Shown here: in pieces, positions 33,864-43,134 of the stretch
How the letters are laid out: the number at the start of each line of letters is the position of its first letter
Position numbering within the stretch: the stretch's first letter is position 1
Source: Streptomyces sp. Alt3
GTDB lineage: Bacteria > Actinomycetota > Actinomycetes > Streptomycetales > Streptomycetaceae
Assembly (NCBI RefSeq): GCF_030719215.1
Contig: NZ_CP120983.1
Location: forward strand, 5,270,001 to 5,334,000
Direction: 5' to 3'
Length of the DNA: 64,000 bases
Made by a program: the position numbers and the translations under genes
Notes under the pieces: generated by a model
Told to the model about the DNA's origin: nothing
What the model saw: only the letters and a program-made list of their open reading frames with translations
The model's database searches: none

Positions 33864-35327
33864 ATGGCTGTCGACTACGCGGTGATCGTCGTCTATCTGG
33901 CCGGCATGCTCGCCATGGGCTGGTGGGGCATGCGCCGCGCCAAGTCCAAGAGCGAGTTCCTGGTCGCCGGACGGCGGCTCGGCCCCTGGATGTACTCCGG
34001 CACCATGGCCGCGATCGTCCTCGGCGGAGCCTCGACGATCGGCGGCGTGGGCCTCGGCTACCAGTACGGGCTCTCCGGCGCCTGGATGGTCTTCACCATC
34101 GGCCTCGGGCTGCTCGCCCTGTCCGTCTTCTTCTCGGCCCGCATCGCGCGGCTGAAGGTCTACACCGTCTCCGAGATGCTCGACCTGCGCTACGGCGGCC
34201 GGGCCGGTGTCATCTCCGGGATCGTCATGTGGGCGTACACGCTGATGCTCGCGGTCACCTCGACCATCGCCTACGCCACCATCTTCGACGTCCTGTTCGA
34301 CGTGAACCGGACCGTCGCGATCATCCTGGGCGGCACCATCGTCGTCGCGTACTCGACGCTCGGCGGCATGTGGTCGATCACGATCACCGACATGGTGCAG
34401 TTCGTCGTCAAGACGATCGGCGTCCTGCTCCTGCTCCTGCCGATCGCCGTCGTCAAGGCCGGCGGCTTCAGCGAGATGAAGGCGAAGCTGCCCACCGAGT
34501 ACTTCGACCCGCTGGGCATCGGCGGCGAGACGATCTTCACGTACGTCCTGATCTACACCTTCGGCATGCTCATCGGCCAGGACATCTGGCAGCGCGTGTT
34601 CACCGCCCGCAGCGACAGCACGGCCCGCTGGGGCGGGACCGTCGCCGGCACCTACTGTCTGGTGTACGCGCTCGCCGGTGCCGTCATCGGCACGGCCGCC
34701 AAGGTGATGTACCCGAAGCTGCCGAGCGCCGACGCCGCGTTCGCGACGATCGTGAAGGACGAACTGCCGGTCGGTGTGCGGGGCCTGGTGCTGGCCGCCG
34801 CGCTCGCCGCGGTGATGTCGACCTCCTCCGGCGCGCTCATCGCCTGCGCGACCGTCGCCAACAACGACATCTGGTCGCGGCTGCGGGGCGTGGTCGCCAA
34901 GGAGGACGGCGACGAACGGGACGAGGTGAAGGGCAACCGTGCCTTCATTCTGATCATGGGCGTCGCCGTCATCGTGATCGCCATCGCGCTCAACAACGTC
35001 GTCGAGGCACTGACCGTCGCCTACAACCTGCTGGTCGGCGGACTGCTGGTGCCGATCCTCGGCGGTCTGCTCTGGCGCCGGGGCACGGCGGCGGGCGCCC
35101 TCGCCGCGGTCGCGGTCGGCGGTGCTTCGGTGATCGGGCTGATGGCGGGATACGGGATCCTCGCCAACGAGCCGGTCTACTACGGACTGCTCGCCTCGCT
35201 CGCGGTGTACGTCGTCGTCTCGCTGGCGACGAAGCCGACCGACCCCGCCGTGCTGACCGCCTGGCGCGAACGGCTGGCGGGACGCGGAACCGAGGAGCCG
35301 GCCACCCCGGACCCGGTCACCGTCTGA
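33864..35327 (+). CDS. sodium:solute symporter family transporter
   Basis: A 487-aa SSS-family permease with about 13 membrane segments. Family signatures include VAGRRLGPWMYSGTMAAIVLGGASTIGGVGLGYQYG near the N-terminus and the segment VVAYSTLGGMWSITITDMVQF. ACGGAGGAAG lies just ahead of the ATG at 33864. It is the first gene of the operon and presumably imports the compound used by the ureohydrolase and TPP enzyme behind it, with Na+ or H+ as driver. The substrate is not evident from sequence; a guanidino compound such as agmatine or guanidinobutyrate fits the context. Confidence 0.9.
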   Translation: MAVDYAVIVVYLAGMLAMGWWGMRRAKSKSEFLVAGRRLGPWMYSGTMAAIVLGGASTIGGVGLGYQYGLSGAWMVFTIGLGLLALSVFFSARIARLKVYTVSEMLDLRYGGRAGVISGIVMWAYTLMLAVTSTIAYATIFDVLFDVNRTVAIILGGTIVVAYSTLGGMWSITITDMVQFVVKTIGVLLLLLPIAVVKAGGFSEMKAKLPTEYFDPLGIGGETIFTYVLIYTFGMLIGQDIWQRVFTARSDSTARWGGTVAGTYCLVYALAGAVIGTAAKVMYPKLPSADAAFATIVKDELPVGVRGLVLAAALAAVMSTSSGALIACATVANNDIWSRLRGVVAKEDGDERDEVKGNRAFILIMGVAVIVIAIALNNVVEALTVAYNLLVGGLLVPILGGLLWRRGTAAGALAAVAVGGASVIGLMAGYGILANEPVYYGLLASLAVYVVVSLATKPTDPAVLTAWRERLAGRGTEEPATPDPVTV

Positions 35328-35331
35328 CCGA

Positions 35332-35359
35332 CGACCGGCGACCGGCGACCGGCGACCGA
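35332..35359. repeat. four tandem copies of a 7-bp unit
   Basis: CGACCGG three times followed by CGACCGA, directly behind the symporter stop. The unit number could vary between strains by slippage. No function is evident; the copies cannot form a strong hairpin with each other. Confidence 0.7.
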
Positions 35360-35449
35360 CGGAACAGGGGTCCGAACGGGCCCTGGCAGACTGAATACCG
35401 TATGAACGCCCACAAGGCGTGCATGACCGAACGAAAGGCACCCGCACCC

Positions 35450-36418
35450 ATGAGCAGCAACGAGACGCCGCGCGGCCCCGTCGACTCCTCCCGCGTCCCG
35501 CGGTACGCCGGACCCGCGACGTTCGCCCGGCTGCCACGGCTCGACGAGGTCGGCTCCACCGACGTCGCCGTCGTCGGCGTGCCTTTCGACACCGGCGTCT
35601 CCTACCGTCCGGGTGCCCGCTTCGGCGGCAACGCGATCCGGGAGGCCTCCCGCCTCCTGCGCCCCTACAACCCGGCGCAGGACGCCTCGCCCTTCGCCCT
35701 CGCCCAGGTCGCCGACGCGGGTGACATCGCGGTGAACCCCTTCGACATCAACGAGGCCGTCGAGACCGTCGAGGCCGCCGCCGACGACCTGCTCTCCACC
35801 GGCGCCCGGCTGATGACGCTCGGCGGCGACCACACCATCGCGCTGCCCCTGCTGCGTTCGGTCGCCAAGAAGCACGGCCCCGTCGCCCTGCTGCACTTCG
35901 ACGCCCACCTGGACACCTGGGACACCTACTTCGGCGCGGAGTACACCCACGGCACCCCGTTCCGCCGCGCCGTCGAGGAGGGCATCCTCGACACGGAGGC
36001 CCTGTCCCACGTCGGCACCCGCGGCCCGCTCTACGGCAAGCAGGACCTCACCGACGACGCCAAGATGGGCTTCGGCATCGTCACCTCCGCCGACGTCATG
36101 CGGCGCGGTGTCGACGAGATCGCCGACCAGCTGCGGCAGCGCATCGGCGACCGGCCGCTCTACATCTCCATCGACATCGACGTCCTCGACCCCGCGCACG
36201 CACCCGGCACCGGCACCCCCGAGGCCGGCGGCCTCACCTCGCGCGAACTCCTGGAGATCGTGCGCGGCCTCTCCTCCTGCCACCTCGTCTCGGCCGACCT
36301 GGTCGAGGTCGCCCCGGCGTACGATCACGCGGAGATCACCTCCGTCGCCGCCTCCCACACGGCGTACGAGCTGACGACGATCATGTCCCGCCAGATCGCG
36401 GAGGGCCGCACCAAGTGA
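35450..36418 (+). CDS. agmatinase / guanidinobutyrase family ureohydrolase
   Basis: A 322-aa member of the arginase/agmatinase family, which cuts urea off guanidino compounds with a two-manganese centre. Metal ligands are all present: GGDH (His128), DAHLD (Asp151, His153, Asp155) and SIDIDVLDP (Asp242, Asp244). Agmatinase is the usual label, but 4-guanidinobutyrate hydrolases look alike. The ATG at 35450 has GAAAGG upstream; in-frame ATGs at 35402 and 35423 are alternatives. Its stop overlaps the GTG of the TPP-enzyme gene by 4 bp, which argues for one pathway. Confidence 0.88.
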   Translation: MSSNETPRGPVDSSRVPRYAGPATFARLPRLDEVGSTDVAVVGVPFDTGVSYRPGARFGGNAIREASRLLRPYNPAQDASPFALAQVADAGDIAVNPFDINEAVETVEAAADDLLSTGARLMTLGGDHTIALPLLRSVAKKHGPVALLHFDAHLDTWDTYFGAEYTHGTPFRRAVEEGILDTEALSHVGTRGPLYGKQDLTDDAKMGFGIVTSADVMRRGVDEIADQLRQRIGDRPLYISIDIDVLDPAHAPGTGTPEAGGLTSRELLEIVRGLSSCHLVSADLVEVAPAYDHAEITSVAASHTAYELTTIMSRQIAEGRTK

Positions 36419-38097
36419 GCCACGACCACGACGACCGGCCGCAGCTCACCGCCGCGCAGGCGGAGGCGGCGCTGAACCCTCCGCCCGGCCGCAACGGCGG
36501 TGACCTGGTCGTCGAGACCCTCCAGGGCCTCGGCGCCACCACCGTCTTCGGGCTGCCCGGCCAGCACGCGCTCGGCATGTTCGACGCGCTGCGGCGCTCC
36601 TCACTCTCGTACGTCGGGCTGCGCGTCGAGAACAACGCGGGCTTCGCCGCCGACGCCTACGGCCGGATCACCGGTGAGGTGGCGCCCCTGCTGCTGTCCA
36701 CCGGTCCCGGCGCGCTGACCTCCCTGGCCGCGCTCCAGGAGGCGGCCGCAGCGTCGGCGCCCGTGCTGGCGATCTCCAGCCAGATCCCCACCGCGGGGCT
36801 CGGCGGCGGACGTCACGGCTATCTGCACGAGCTCCGCGACCAGAAGGCCTCCGTCCGCGACATCGTGAAGTCCGTGCACACCGTCCGCACGGCGTCGCAG
36901 ATCCCCTCGGCGATCGCCGCCGCCTGGGAGTCCGCGCTGACCGCCCCGCACGGCCCGGTCTGGGTGGAGATACCGCAGGACGTGCTGCTCGCCGAGACGG
37001 TCCTGCCCGTCGTCAGCGCCCTCGACGCGACCCCGCGCGAGCTGTACCCGCGCCCGGAGCTCACCCTCGCGGCGGCCCACCTGCTGTCGAACGCCGAGCG
37101 TCCCGCGATCATCGCGGGCGGCGGAGTCGTACGCTCCGACGCGGCCGGCAAGCTGCGCGCGCTCGCGGAGAAGCTCGACGCCCCGGTCGTCACGACCTTC
37201 GGCGGCAAGGGTGCCTTCCCCTGGGAACACCCGCTCTCGCTCCGGTCCTGGCTGGAGGACCGCTACACCACGGACTTCCTGGAATCCGCCGACGTGCTGC
37301 TGGTCGTCGGATCGGGGCTCGGCGAGCTCTCCTCGAACTACCACACCTTCGCCCCGCGCGGCCGGGTCATCCAGATCGAGGCCGACGCCGGGAAGCTGGA
37401 GTCCAACCACCCCGCACTCGGCATCCACTCCGACGCCCGGGAGGCCCTCGCCGACCTCCTCGAAACGGTGGAGCCCCGCGAGGACGCCACAGCGGCCGAA
37501 CGGGTGCGCGAGCTCCTGGAGCGGGTCCACGACCGCATCGCGGCGCAGGACCTCACCCTGGAGCAGCAGGTGCTGGCCTCCGTCCGCGAGGCGCTGCCCG
37601 ACACGTCCCCCAGCTTCTGGGACATGACGATCCTGGCCTACTGGGCCTGGTCCGCCTTCGACGCCCGCCACCCCAACACCATGCACTCGGCGCAGGGCGC
37701 GGGCGGCCTCGGCTACGGCTTCCCGGCCGCGATCGGCGCGGCCGCCGCCGACCGCACCAGGCCCGTGCTGGCGGTCTCCGGCGACGGCGGCGCGATGTAC
37801 TCGATCGCCGAGCTCGCCACCGCGCGGCAGTACGACCTGCCCGTCACCTGGCTGATCGTCGACGACGGGGGTTACGGCATCCTGCGCGAGTACATGACGG
37901 GCGCCTTCGGCGAGGCCACGGCCACCGAGCTCTCCCGCCCGGACTTCGTCGCCCTCGCCGAGTCCTTCGGCGTCCCGGCGGTCCGTACGTCGCCGGAGTC
38001 CCTGGCCGCCGACCTCGGCAAGGCCCTCGCGGCCCCCGGCCCGTCGGTGGTGGTGCTCCCCGCCCTGCTGAGGATGTTCGAGCCGACGCACCTGTAG
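36415..38097 (+). CDS. thiamine diphosphate-dependent enzyme (acetolactate synthase-like; AruI-like candidate)
   Basis: A 560-aa TPP enzyme with the three classical domains. The conserved activating Glu is E72 (RVENNAGF) and the TPP-binding GDGG starts at Gly456, followed by VTWLIVDDGGYG, where Asp stands in place of the usual Asn. Length and fold fit acetolactate synthase-like decarboxylases or carboligases. Coupled translation with a guanidino-hydrolase suggests a 2-oxoarginine decarboxylase like AruI of Pseudomonas (about 560 aa), which makes guanidinobutyraldehyde. The clavulanate enzyme CeaS is another TPP/ureohydrolase pairing to exclude. Substrate is inferred only from context. Confidence 0.85.
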   Translation: MSHDHDDRPQLTAAQAEAALNPPPGRNGGDLVVETLQGLGATTVFGLPGQHALGMFDALRRSSLSYVGLRVENNAGFAADAYGRITGEVAPLLLSTGPGALTSLAALQEAAAASAPVLAISSQIPTAGLGGGRHGYLHELRDQKASVRDIVKSVHTVRTASQIPSAIAAAWESALTAPHGPVWVEIPQDVLLAETVLPVVSALDATPRELYPRPELTLAAAHLLSNAERPAIIAGGGVVRSDAAGKLRALAEKLDAPVVTTFGGKGAFPWEHPLSLRSWLEDRYTTDFLESADVLLVVGSGLGELSSNYHTFAPRGRVIQIEADAGKLESNHPALGIHSDAREALADLLETVEPREDATAAERVRELLERVHDRIAAQDLTLEQQVLASVREALPDTSPSFWDMTILAYWAWSAFDARHPNTMHSAQGAGGLGYGFPAAIGAAAADRTRPVLAVSGDGGAMYSIAELATARQYDLPVTWLIVDDGGYGILREYMTGAFGEATATELSRPDFVALAESFGVPAVRTSPESLAADLGKALAAPGPSVVVLPALLRMFEPTHL

Positions 38098-38106
38098 CCC
38101 GTCCGC

Positions 38107-38146
38107 TGCGGCCGGATGGGAGCGGACAGCCCGTCGTCCGGCCGCA
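38107..38146. terminator. bidirectional terminator hairpin
   Basis: TGCGGCCGGA at 38107-38116 pairs perfectly with TCCGGCCGCA at 38137-38146 around a 20-base loop. It lies between the stops of the convergent TPP-enzyme gene and the 118-aa gene. Confidence 0.6.
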
Positions 38147-38153
38147 CCCGCCG

Positions 38154-38510
38154 TCAGACGGCCTTGGCGATCTCCGCCCTCTGGGCCGTGATCCCGGCCT
38201 GGAAGCGTTCCTGCAGAGCGGCGTCGCGCAGACAGCCGGGCAGCTCCCGTCCGGTGGGCAGCAGATCCGGGAGGGACCTGAACACCGTGGCCGCAGGGCT
38301 TCCCTGCCCTCGTCTCCCGGCGTCCACCAGATACTTCCCGGCCTTGTGCAGGTGATCGATCAGGTGTTTGGACGGCTCCTTGGCCAGCTTCCGAAGGGTT
38401 TCCTGCCTGCCCAGGGAGTGGTGCTCCCCGATGCCGAGCCTCTGCAACTCGGCCAGTGCCGCGTACAGCCTGCCGCAGAGGTAGGCATCCGCCTCGATGT
38501 CTCTCGCCAT
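38154..38510 (-). CDS. hypothetical protein with faint Csd1/Cas8c C-terminal resemblance
   Basis: A 118-aa soluble helical protein. The start ADAYLCGRLYAALAELQRLGIG and the PAATVFRSLPDLLP segment recall the C-terminal helical part of type I-C Csd1/Cas8c (YLCGRL...AVLE, SP.TVF..LL). The likeness is from memory and weak, and no cas genes or CRISPR repeats lie nearby. The ATG at 38510 has no strong ribosome site; a longer frame begins at 38552. Stand-alone gene of unknown function. Confidence 0.55.
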   Translation of the reverse strand: MARDIEADAYLCGRLYAALAELQRLGIGEHHSLGRQETLRKLAKEPSKHLIDHLHKAGKYLVDAGRRGQGSPAATVFRSLPDLLPTGRELPGCLRDAALQERFQAGITAQRAEIAKAV

Positions 38511-38694
38511 CGACGTCCCCGTCCTGTGGTTCCGGTGTGCGGGCTCATCCATACCCCCGTGGTCCTAGGACCACCCCGCCCCCGCCTCCGCCCATCGGCC
38601 GGGAATTGTTGCGGAAGGATGAAATCCGCTGCTGACCGCGTTGGTGAGATGCGGTAGGTCAGGCGGGGCAACGGGGCGAAATCAGGAGGCACGG

Positions 38695-41600
38695 GTGGCG
38701 GGCGCGGAGAAACAGGGCGCGGAGGAGCGGGACACCCGGGAGCCCGGCTGGGGCCGGAGGCTGACCGGGTACGCCTGGCGCTACCGGCGCAACGTCGTCC
38801 TGGCCCTCGGGTCCTCGCTCGCCGGCATGGGCGTGATGGCCCTCGTCCCGCTCATCACCAAGGTGATCATCGACGACGTCGTCGGCAGCCACACCCGTTC
38901 CCTCGGCGTCTGGACCGGCCTCCTCATCGGTGCAGCCGTCCTCGTCTACGTCGCGACCTTCATCCGCCGCTACTACGGCGGCCGGCTCGCCCTCGACGTC
39001 CAGCACGACCTGCGGACCGAGATGTACGGCACCCTGACCAGGCTCGACGGGAAGCGGCAGGACGAGCTCTCCACCGGGCAGGTCGTCGGACGCGCCACCA
39101 GTGACCTCCAGCTGATCCAGGGGCTGCTCTTCATGCTCCCGATGACCATCGGGAACATCCTGCTCTTCCTCATCTCCCTGGTGATCATGGCGTGGCTCTC
39201 GCTGCCCCTGACCCTGATCGCCCTCGCCGTCGCCCCCGCCCTGTGGTTCATCGCCCGCCGCTCCAAGACCCGCCTCTTCCCCGCCACCTGGTACGCCCAG
39301 AGCCAGGCCGCCGCCGTCGCCGGAGTGGTCGACGGGGCCGTCTCCGGCGTCCGGGTCGTCAAGGGGTTCGGCCAGGAGGAGCAGGAGACCGGCAAGCTCC
39401 GCGAGGTCAGCCGCAAGCTCTTCGCGGGCCGACTGCGCACGATCCGGCTGAACTCCCGCTACACCCCGGCGCTCCAGGCCGTCCCCGCGCTCGGCCAGGT
39501 CGCGATGCTGGCCCTCGGCGGCTGGCTCGCCACCCGGGGCGAGATCACGCTCGGCACGTTCGTCGCCTTCTCCACCTACCTCGCCCAGCTCGTCGGCCCG
39601 GTCCGGATGCTCGCCATGGTCCTCACCGTCGGCCAGCAGGCCAGGGCCGGTGTGGAGCGCGTCCTGGAGCTGATCGACACCGAGCCTTCCATGACGGACG
39701 GCACCAGGACGCTCCCGGCCGATGCCCCCGCCAGCGTCGAGTTCGACGACGTCCGCTTCGGTTACGAAGACGACCGCCCGGTCCTGGACGGGTTCTCCCT
39801 CACCATCGAGCCGGGCGAGACCGTCGCCGTCGTCGGCGCCTCCGGGAGCGGCAAGTCCACCGTCTCGCTCCTGCTGCCCCGCTTCTACGACGTGTCGCAC
39901 GGCGCCGTCCTCGTCGGCGGCCACGACGTCCGTGAGCTCACCCAGGACTCGCTGCGGGCCGCCATCGGGCTCGTGCCGGAGGACAGCTTCCTCTTCTCCG
40001 AGTCCGTGGGCGAAAACATCGCGTACGGACACCCCGGCGCCACCCAGGAGCAGATCGAGCGGGCCGCACGGGCCGCGCAGGCGCACGGCTTCATCTCCGA
40101 GCTGCCCGAGGGCTACGACACCAAGGTCGGCGAGCACGGGCTCACCCTCTCCGGCGGCCAGCGCCAGCGCGTCGCCCTCGCCCGCGCCATCCTCACCGAC
40201 CCCCGCCTGCTGCTCCTCGACGACGCCACCTCCGCCGTCGACGCCCGGGTCGAACACGAGATCCACGAGGTACTGGCCCAGGTCATGGAGGGCCGCACGA
40301 CCCTGCTGATAGCCCACCGCAGGTCCACGCTCGGCCTCGCCGACCGCATCGCCGTCCTCGACCAGGGCCGGCTCGCCGACATCGGTACGCACGCGGAGCT
40401 GGAGCGCCGGTCGGCGCTCTACCGCCGGCTGCTCACCGACCCGGACGAGATGGGCGGCACCTCTCCCGGCCACCGGCCCAAGGCGGTCGTGGCGGAGCCG
40501 GAGGACGACCGCGCGCTCCTGGAGGAGCTCGACGCGGAGTTCGACGCGGAGCGCGGGGTCACCCCCGGGCTGTGGATCCGCAAGGAGGAGCAGCGCGACA
40601 CGGCGGCCGCCGGGATGCCCGCCACCCCCGAGCTCCTGGCCCAGGTCGACGCGCTGCCCCCGGCCACCGATGTCCCCGCCATCGACGAGGCGAGCGCGGT
40701 ACGCCCGGAGAAGTCGTACGGCCTGCGCAGGCTGCTGCACGGCTTCGGGGCCGCGCTGCTGGTGAGCCTGGGCCTGGTCGCCGTCGACGCGGGCATGGGT
40801 CTGCTCCTGCCCGTGCTGATCCGGCACGGCATCGACGACGGCGTCACGAAGATGGCGCTCGGCGCGGTCTGGGCGGCGGCCGGACTCGGACTGCTCGCCG
40901 TCCTCGTGCAGTGGCTGGCGCAGATCGGTGAGACCCGGATGACGGGCCGCACCGGCGAACGCGTGCTGTACTCCCTGCGCCTCAAGATCTTCGCGCAGCT
41001 CCAGCGGCTCGGCCTCGACTACTACGAGCGCGAGCTGACCGGCCGGATCATGACCCGGATGACGACGGACGTGGACGCCCTGTCCACCTTCCTGCAGACC
41101 GGCCTGGTCACCGCCTTCGTCTCCGTCGTCACCTTCTTCGGCATCACCGTCGTGCTGCTCGTCCTCGACATCCAGCTGGCCCTGGTCGTGTTCGCGACGC
41201 TGCCGGTGCTGATCGTCGGTACCTTCTTCTTCCGCCGCAAGAGCGTCAAGGCGTACGAGCTCGCCCGTGAACGCATCAGCGTCGTCAACGCCGACCTCCA
41301 GGAGTCCGTCGCCGGGCTGCGGATCGTCCAGGCCTTCCGGCGCGAGACCGACGGCGCCGAGCGGTTCGCGGCGCGCAGCGACCACTACCGCCAGGCCCGG
41401 GTGCGGGGGCAGTGGCTGATCTCCGTCTACTTCCCGTTCGTGCAGCTCCTGGCCTCGGTCGCGGCCGCCGCCGTGCTGATCGTGGGAGCCGGCCGGGTCG
41501 ACAACGGAACGCTGACCACCGGTGCGCTGGTCGCCTACCTGCTCTACATCGACCTGTTCTTCGCCCCCGTGCAGCAGCTGTCCCAGGTCTTCGACGGCTA

Positions 41601-42456
41601 CCAGCAGGCCAGCGTCTCCCTCGGCCGCATCCAGGAACTCCTGCGGGAGCCGACCTCCACGGCCGACCACGACGAGCCCCAGGACGTGACGTCGCTGCGC
41701 GGGGAGATCGCGTTCGAGGACGTGTCCTTCGCCTACACGGGCGAGGAGGAGGCCCTGACCGGCATCGATCTGCGGATCCCGGCCGGCCAGACGGTCGCCT
41801 TCGTCGGCGAGACCGGCGCGGGCAAGTCCACCCTGGTCAAGCTCGTCGCCCGTTTCTACGACCCGACGAGCGGGCGGGTGACGGCGGACGGCACGGATCT
41901 GCGCAGGCTCGACAGGACGGCGTACCGGCACCGGCTCGGAGTCGTGCCGCAGGAGTCCTACCTCTTCGAGGGGACGGTCCGCGACGCCATCGCGTACGGG
42001 CTGCCGGAGGCCACCGACGCGCAGGTGGAGGCGGCGGCCCGGGCGGTCGGCGCGCACGACATGATCGCCACCCTGGAGGGCGGCTACCTCCACGGGGTCG
42101 CCGAACGCGGCCGCAACCTCTCGGCCGGCCAGCGCCAGCTGATCGCGCTGGCGCGTGCCGAGCTGGTCGACCCCGACGTCCTGCTGCTCGACGAGGCGAC
42201 CGCCTCCCTCGACCTCGCCAGTGAGGCCCAGGTCAACCAGGCCACCGACCGGTTGGCGGGCCGGCGCACCACTTTGGTGGTCGCCCACCGGCTGACCACG
42301 GCGGCCCGGGCCGACCGGGTCGTGGTGATGGACCGGGGCAGGGTCGCCGAGGACGGTACGCATGACGAGCTGCTGGCCAGGGAAGGCGCGTACGCGCGAC
42401 TGTGGCGCACCTTCATAGGGGAGGACCTGGGCGAGGACACCCCGGCAGGCGTGTGA
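38695..42456 (+). CDS. fused heterodimer-type ABC exporter (two TMD-NBD modules)
   Basis: A 1253-aa exporter built of two complete half transporters in one chain. Each has six membrane segments and an ATPase domain. Module 1 has Walker A GASGSGKST, signature LSGGQRQR and Walker B LLLLDDATS with Asp for the catalytic Glu. Module 2 has GETGAGKST, a changed signature LSAGQRQL and a normal LLLLDEATA. One of the two ATP sites is therefore degenerate, as in heterodimeric multidrug exporters. The start is GTG 38695 with AGGAGG seven bases upstream. The cargo (drug or lipid-like compound) is unknown. Confidence 0.92.
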   Translation: MAGAEKQGAEERDTREPGWGRRLTGYAWRYRRNVVLALGSSLAGMGVMALVPLITKVIIDDVVGSHTRSLGVWTGLLIGAAVLVYVATFIRRYYGGRLALDVQHDLRTEMYGTLTRLDGKRQDELSTGQVVGRATSDLQLIQGLLFMLPMTIGNILLFLISLVIMAWLSLPLTLIALAVAPALWFIARRSKTRLFPATWYAQSQAAAVAGVVDGAVSGVRVVKGFGQEEQETGKLREVSRKLFAGRLRTIRLNSRYTPALQAVPALGQVAMLALGGWLATRGEITLGTFVAFSTYLAQLVGPVRMLAMVLTVGQQARAGVERVLELIDTEPSMTDGTRTLPADAPASVEFDDVRFGYEDDRPVLDGFSLTIEPGETVAVVGASGSGKSTVSLLLPRFYDVSHGAVLVGGHDVRELTQDSLRAAIGLVPEDSFLFSESVGENIAYGHPGATQEQIERAARAAQAHGFISELPEGYDTKVGEHGLTLSGGQRQRVALARAILTDPRLLLLDDATSAVDARVEHEIHEVLAQVMEGRTTLLIAHRRSTLGLADRIAVLDQGRLADIGTHAELERRSALYRRLLTDPDEMGGTSPGHRPKAVVAEPEDDRALLEELDAEFDAERGVTPGLWIRKEEQRDTAAAGMPATPELLAQVDALPPATDVPAIDEASAVRPEKSYGLRRLLHGFGAALLVSLGLVAVDAGMGLLLPVLIRHGIDDGVTKMALGAVWAAAGLGLLAVLVQWLAQIGETRMTGRTGERVLYSLRLKIFAQLQRLGLDYYERELTGRIMTRMTTDVDALSTFLQTGLVTAFVSVVTFFGITVVLLVLDIQLALVVFATLPVLIVGTFFFRRKSVKAYELARERISVVNADLQESVAGLRIVQAFRRETDGAERFAARSDHYRQARVRGQWLISVYFPFVQLLASVAAAAVLIVGAGRVDNGTLTTGALVAYLLYIDLFFAPVQQLSQVFDGYQQASVSLGRIQELLREPTSTADHDEPQDVTSLRGEIAFEDVSFAYTGEEEALTGIDLRIPAGQTVAFVGETGAGKSTLVKLVARFYDPTSGRVTADGTDLRRLDRTAYRHRLGVVPQESYLFEGTVRDAIAYGLPEATDAQVEAAARAVGAHDMIATLEGGYLHGVAERGRNLSAGQRQLIALARAELVDPDVLLLDEATASLDLASEAQVNQATDRLAGRRTTLVVAHRLTTAARADRVVVMDRGRVAEDGTHDELLAREGAYARLWRTFIGEDLGEDTPAGV

Positions 42457-42470
42457 CGCCCGCCGGGCAC

Positions 42471-42510
42471 CCGCCGGACGGCAGCGGGCGACCGCCGGAC
42501 GGCACCGGGC
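42471..42510. repeat. two direct 19-bp repeats behind the ABC exporter
   Basis: Positions 42471-42489 and 42492-42510 share CCGCCGGACGGCA followed by CGGGC-type sequence with a single G/C difference, at a 21-bp period. The unit contains the self-complementary CCGnCGG core and may act as part of the transcript end. No other role is evident. Confidence 0.5.
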
Positions 42511-42571
42511 ACCCGTTTCCGCCGCTCCGGAACCCGATGGCCCCCTTCCCGCGTCGTACACCCGTGCGTAC

Positions 42572-43057
42572 GTGTGTCCGGTGAAGGTCAAAGTGTTCGA
42601 TGAAGCGGGCGGGGTGGATGGGGTGGACGGCGTGACGGGACCGCTGAGGTCATCGGGACGGCCGGGGCGACCGGAGGGCCGGCGTGCGATGGCGGCGCTG
42701 CTCGTCCTCCCGCTCCTCGGGGCACTCGGCCTGGTGCTCGGCCCCACCGGATCGGCCCCGGCGCATGCCGCGTCCGCCTGTTCCGGGCGGCTCGTCAAGA
42801 CGGTGACGTTCTCCACCGGTTCGCTGCGCGTCTACAAGAGCCGTGCCTACGCGTGCGCCGTGAGCGTCGCCGAGAAGCCGGGCGCGCGCCGCGCGATGCG
42901 GGTGTCGCTCCAGCCGCGCGGCGGCCGTGCGGTCGTCGACAGCGGGAAGTTCACCCAGCTGGCCGGACCGGTCACGGTGCACGCGCTGAACCGCTGTGTC
43001 CGCGCCTCGGGTTCCGTCGGAGGCTCCTCCGGCTCCACCGGGTGGATCCTGTGCTGA
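42572..43057 (+). CDS. small secreted protein of unknown function
   Basis: The mature part, from about ASACSGRLVKTVTF to GSTGWILC, follows a hydrophobic signal (AMAALLVLPLLGALGLVLGP...APAHA). It should be exported as a basic protein of about 95 residues with four Cys that could form two disulfides. No family is recognised. The start is uncertain: GTG 42572 gives 161 aa, but a later GTG may be used, since the signal core begins only near residue 40. Confidence 0.6.
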   Translation: MCPVKVKVFDEAGGVDGVDGVTGPLRSSGRPGRPEGRRAMAALLVLPLLGALGLVLGPTGSAPAHAASACSGRLVKTVTFSTGSLRVYKSRAYACAVSVAEKPGARRAMRVSLQPRGGRAVVDSGKFTQLAGPVTVHALNRCVRASGSVGGSSGSTGWILC

Positions 43058-43134
43058 GGTGCGAGTGGGTCTGGCGTGGCGGGTGCGACCCCCGCTAGGT
43101 TCACGGCGACTGTCGTGAATCAAGGGGAGGGTGC

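Noticed and set aside
35332..35359. Tandem 7-bp repeats as a CRISPR or iteron array
   Set aside because: The units are contiguous, very short and without spacers, and no cas or replication gene is near.
35450..38097. Clavulanate-type biosynthesis (CeaS plus amidinohydrolase)
   Set aside because: No beta-lactam synthetase or clavaminate synthase gene is adjacent. A PucR regulator and symporter suggest catabolism instead.
38154..38510. Part of a CRISPR-Cas system
   Set aside because: The likeness to Csd1 is weak and no repeats, cas3, cas5 or cas7 gene is present.
38659..42816. 1385-codon minus-strand frame over the ABC exporter
   Set aside because: Antisense shadow of a gene with all ABC motifs. 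No recognisable domain on the minus strand.
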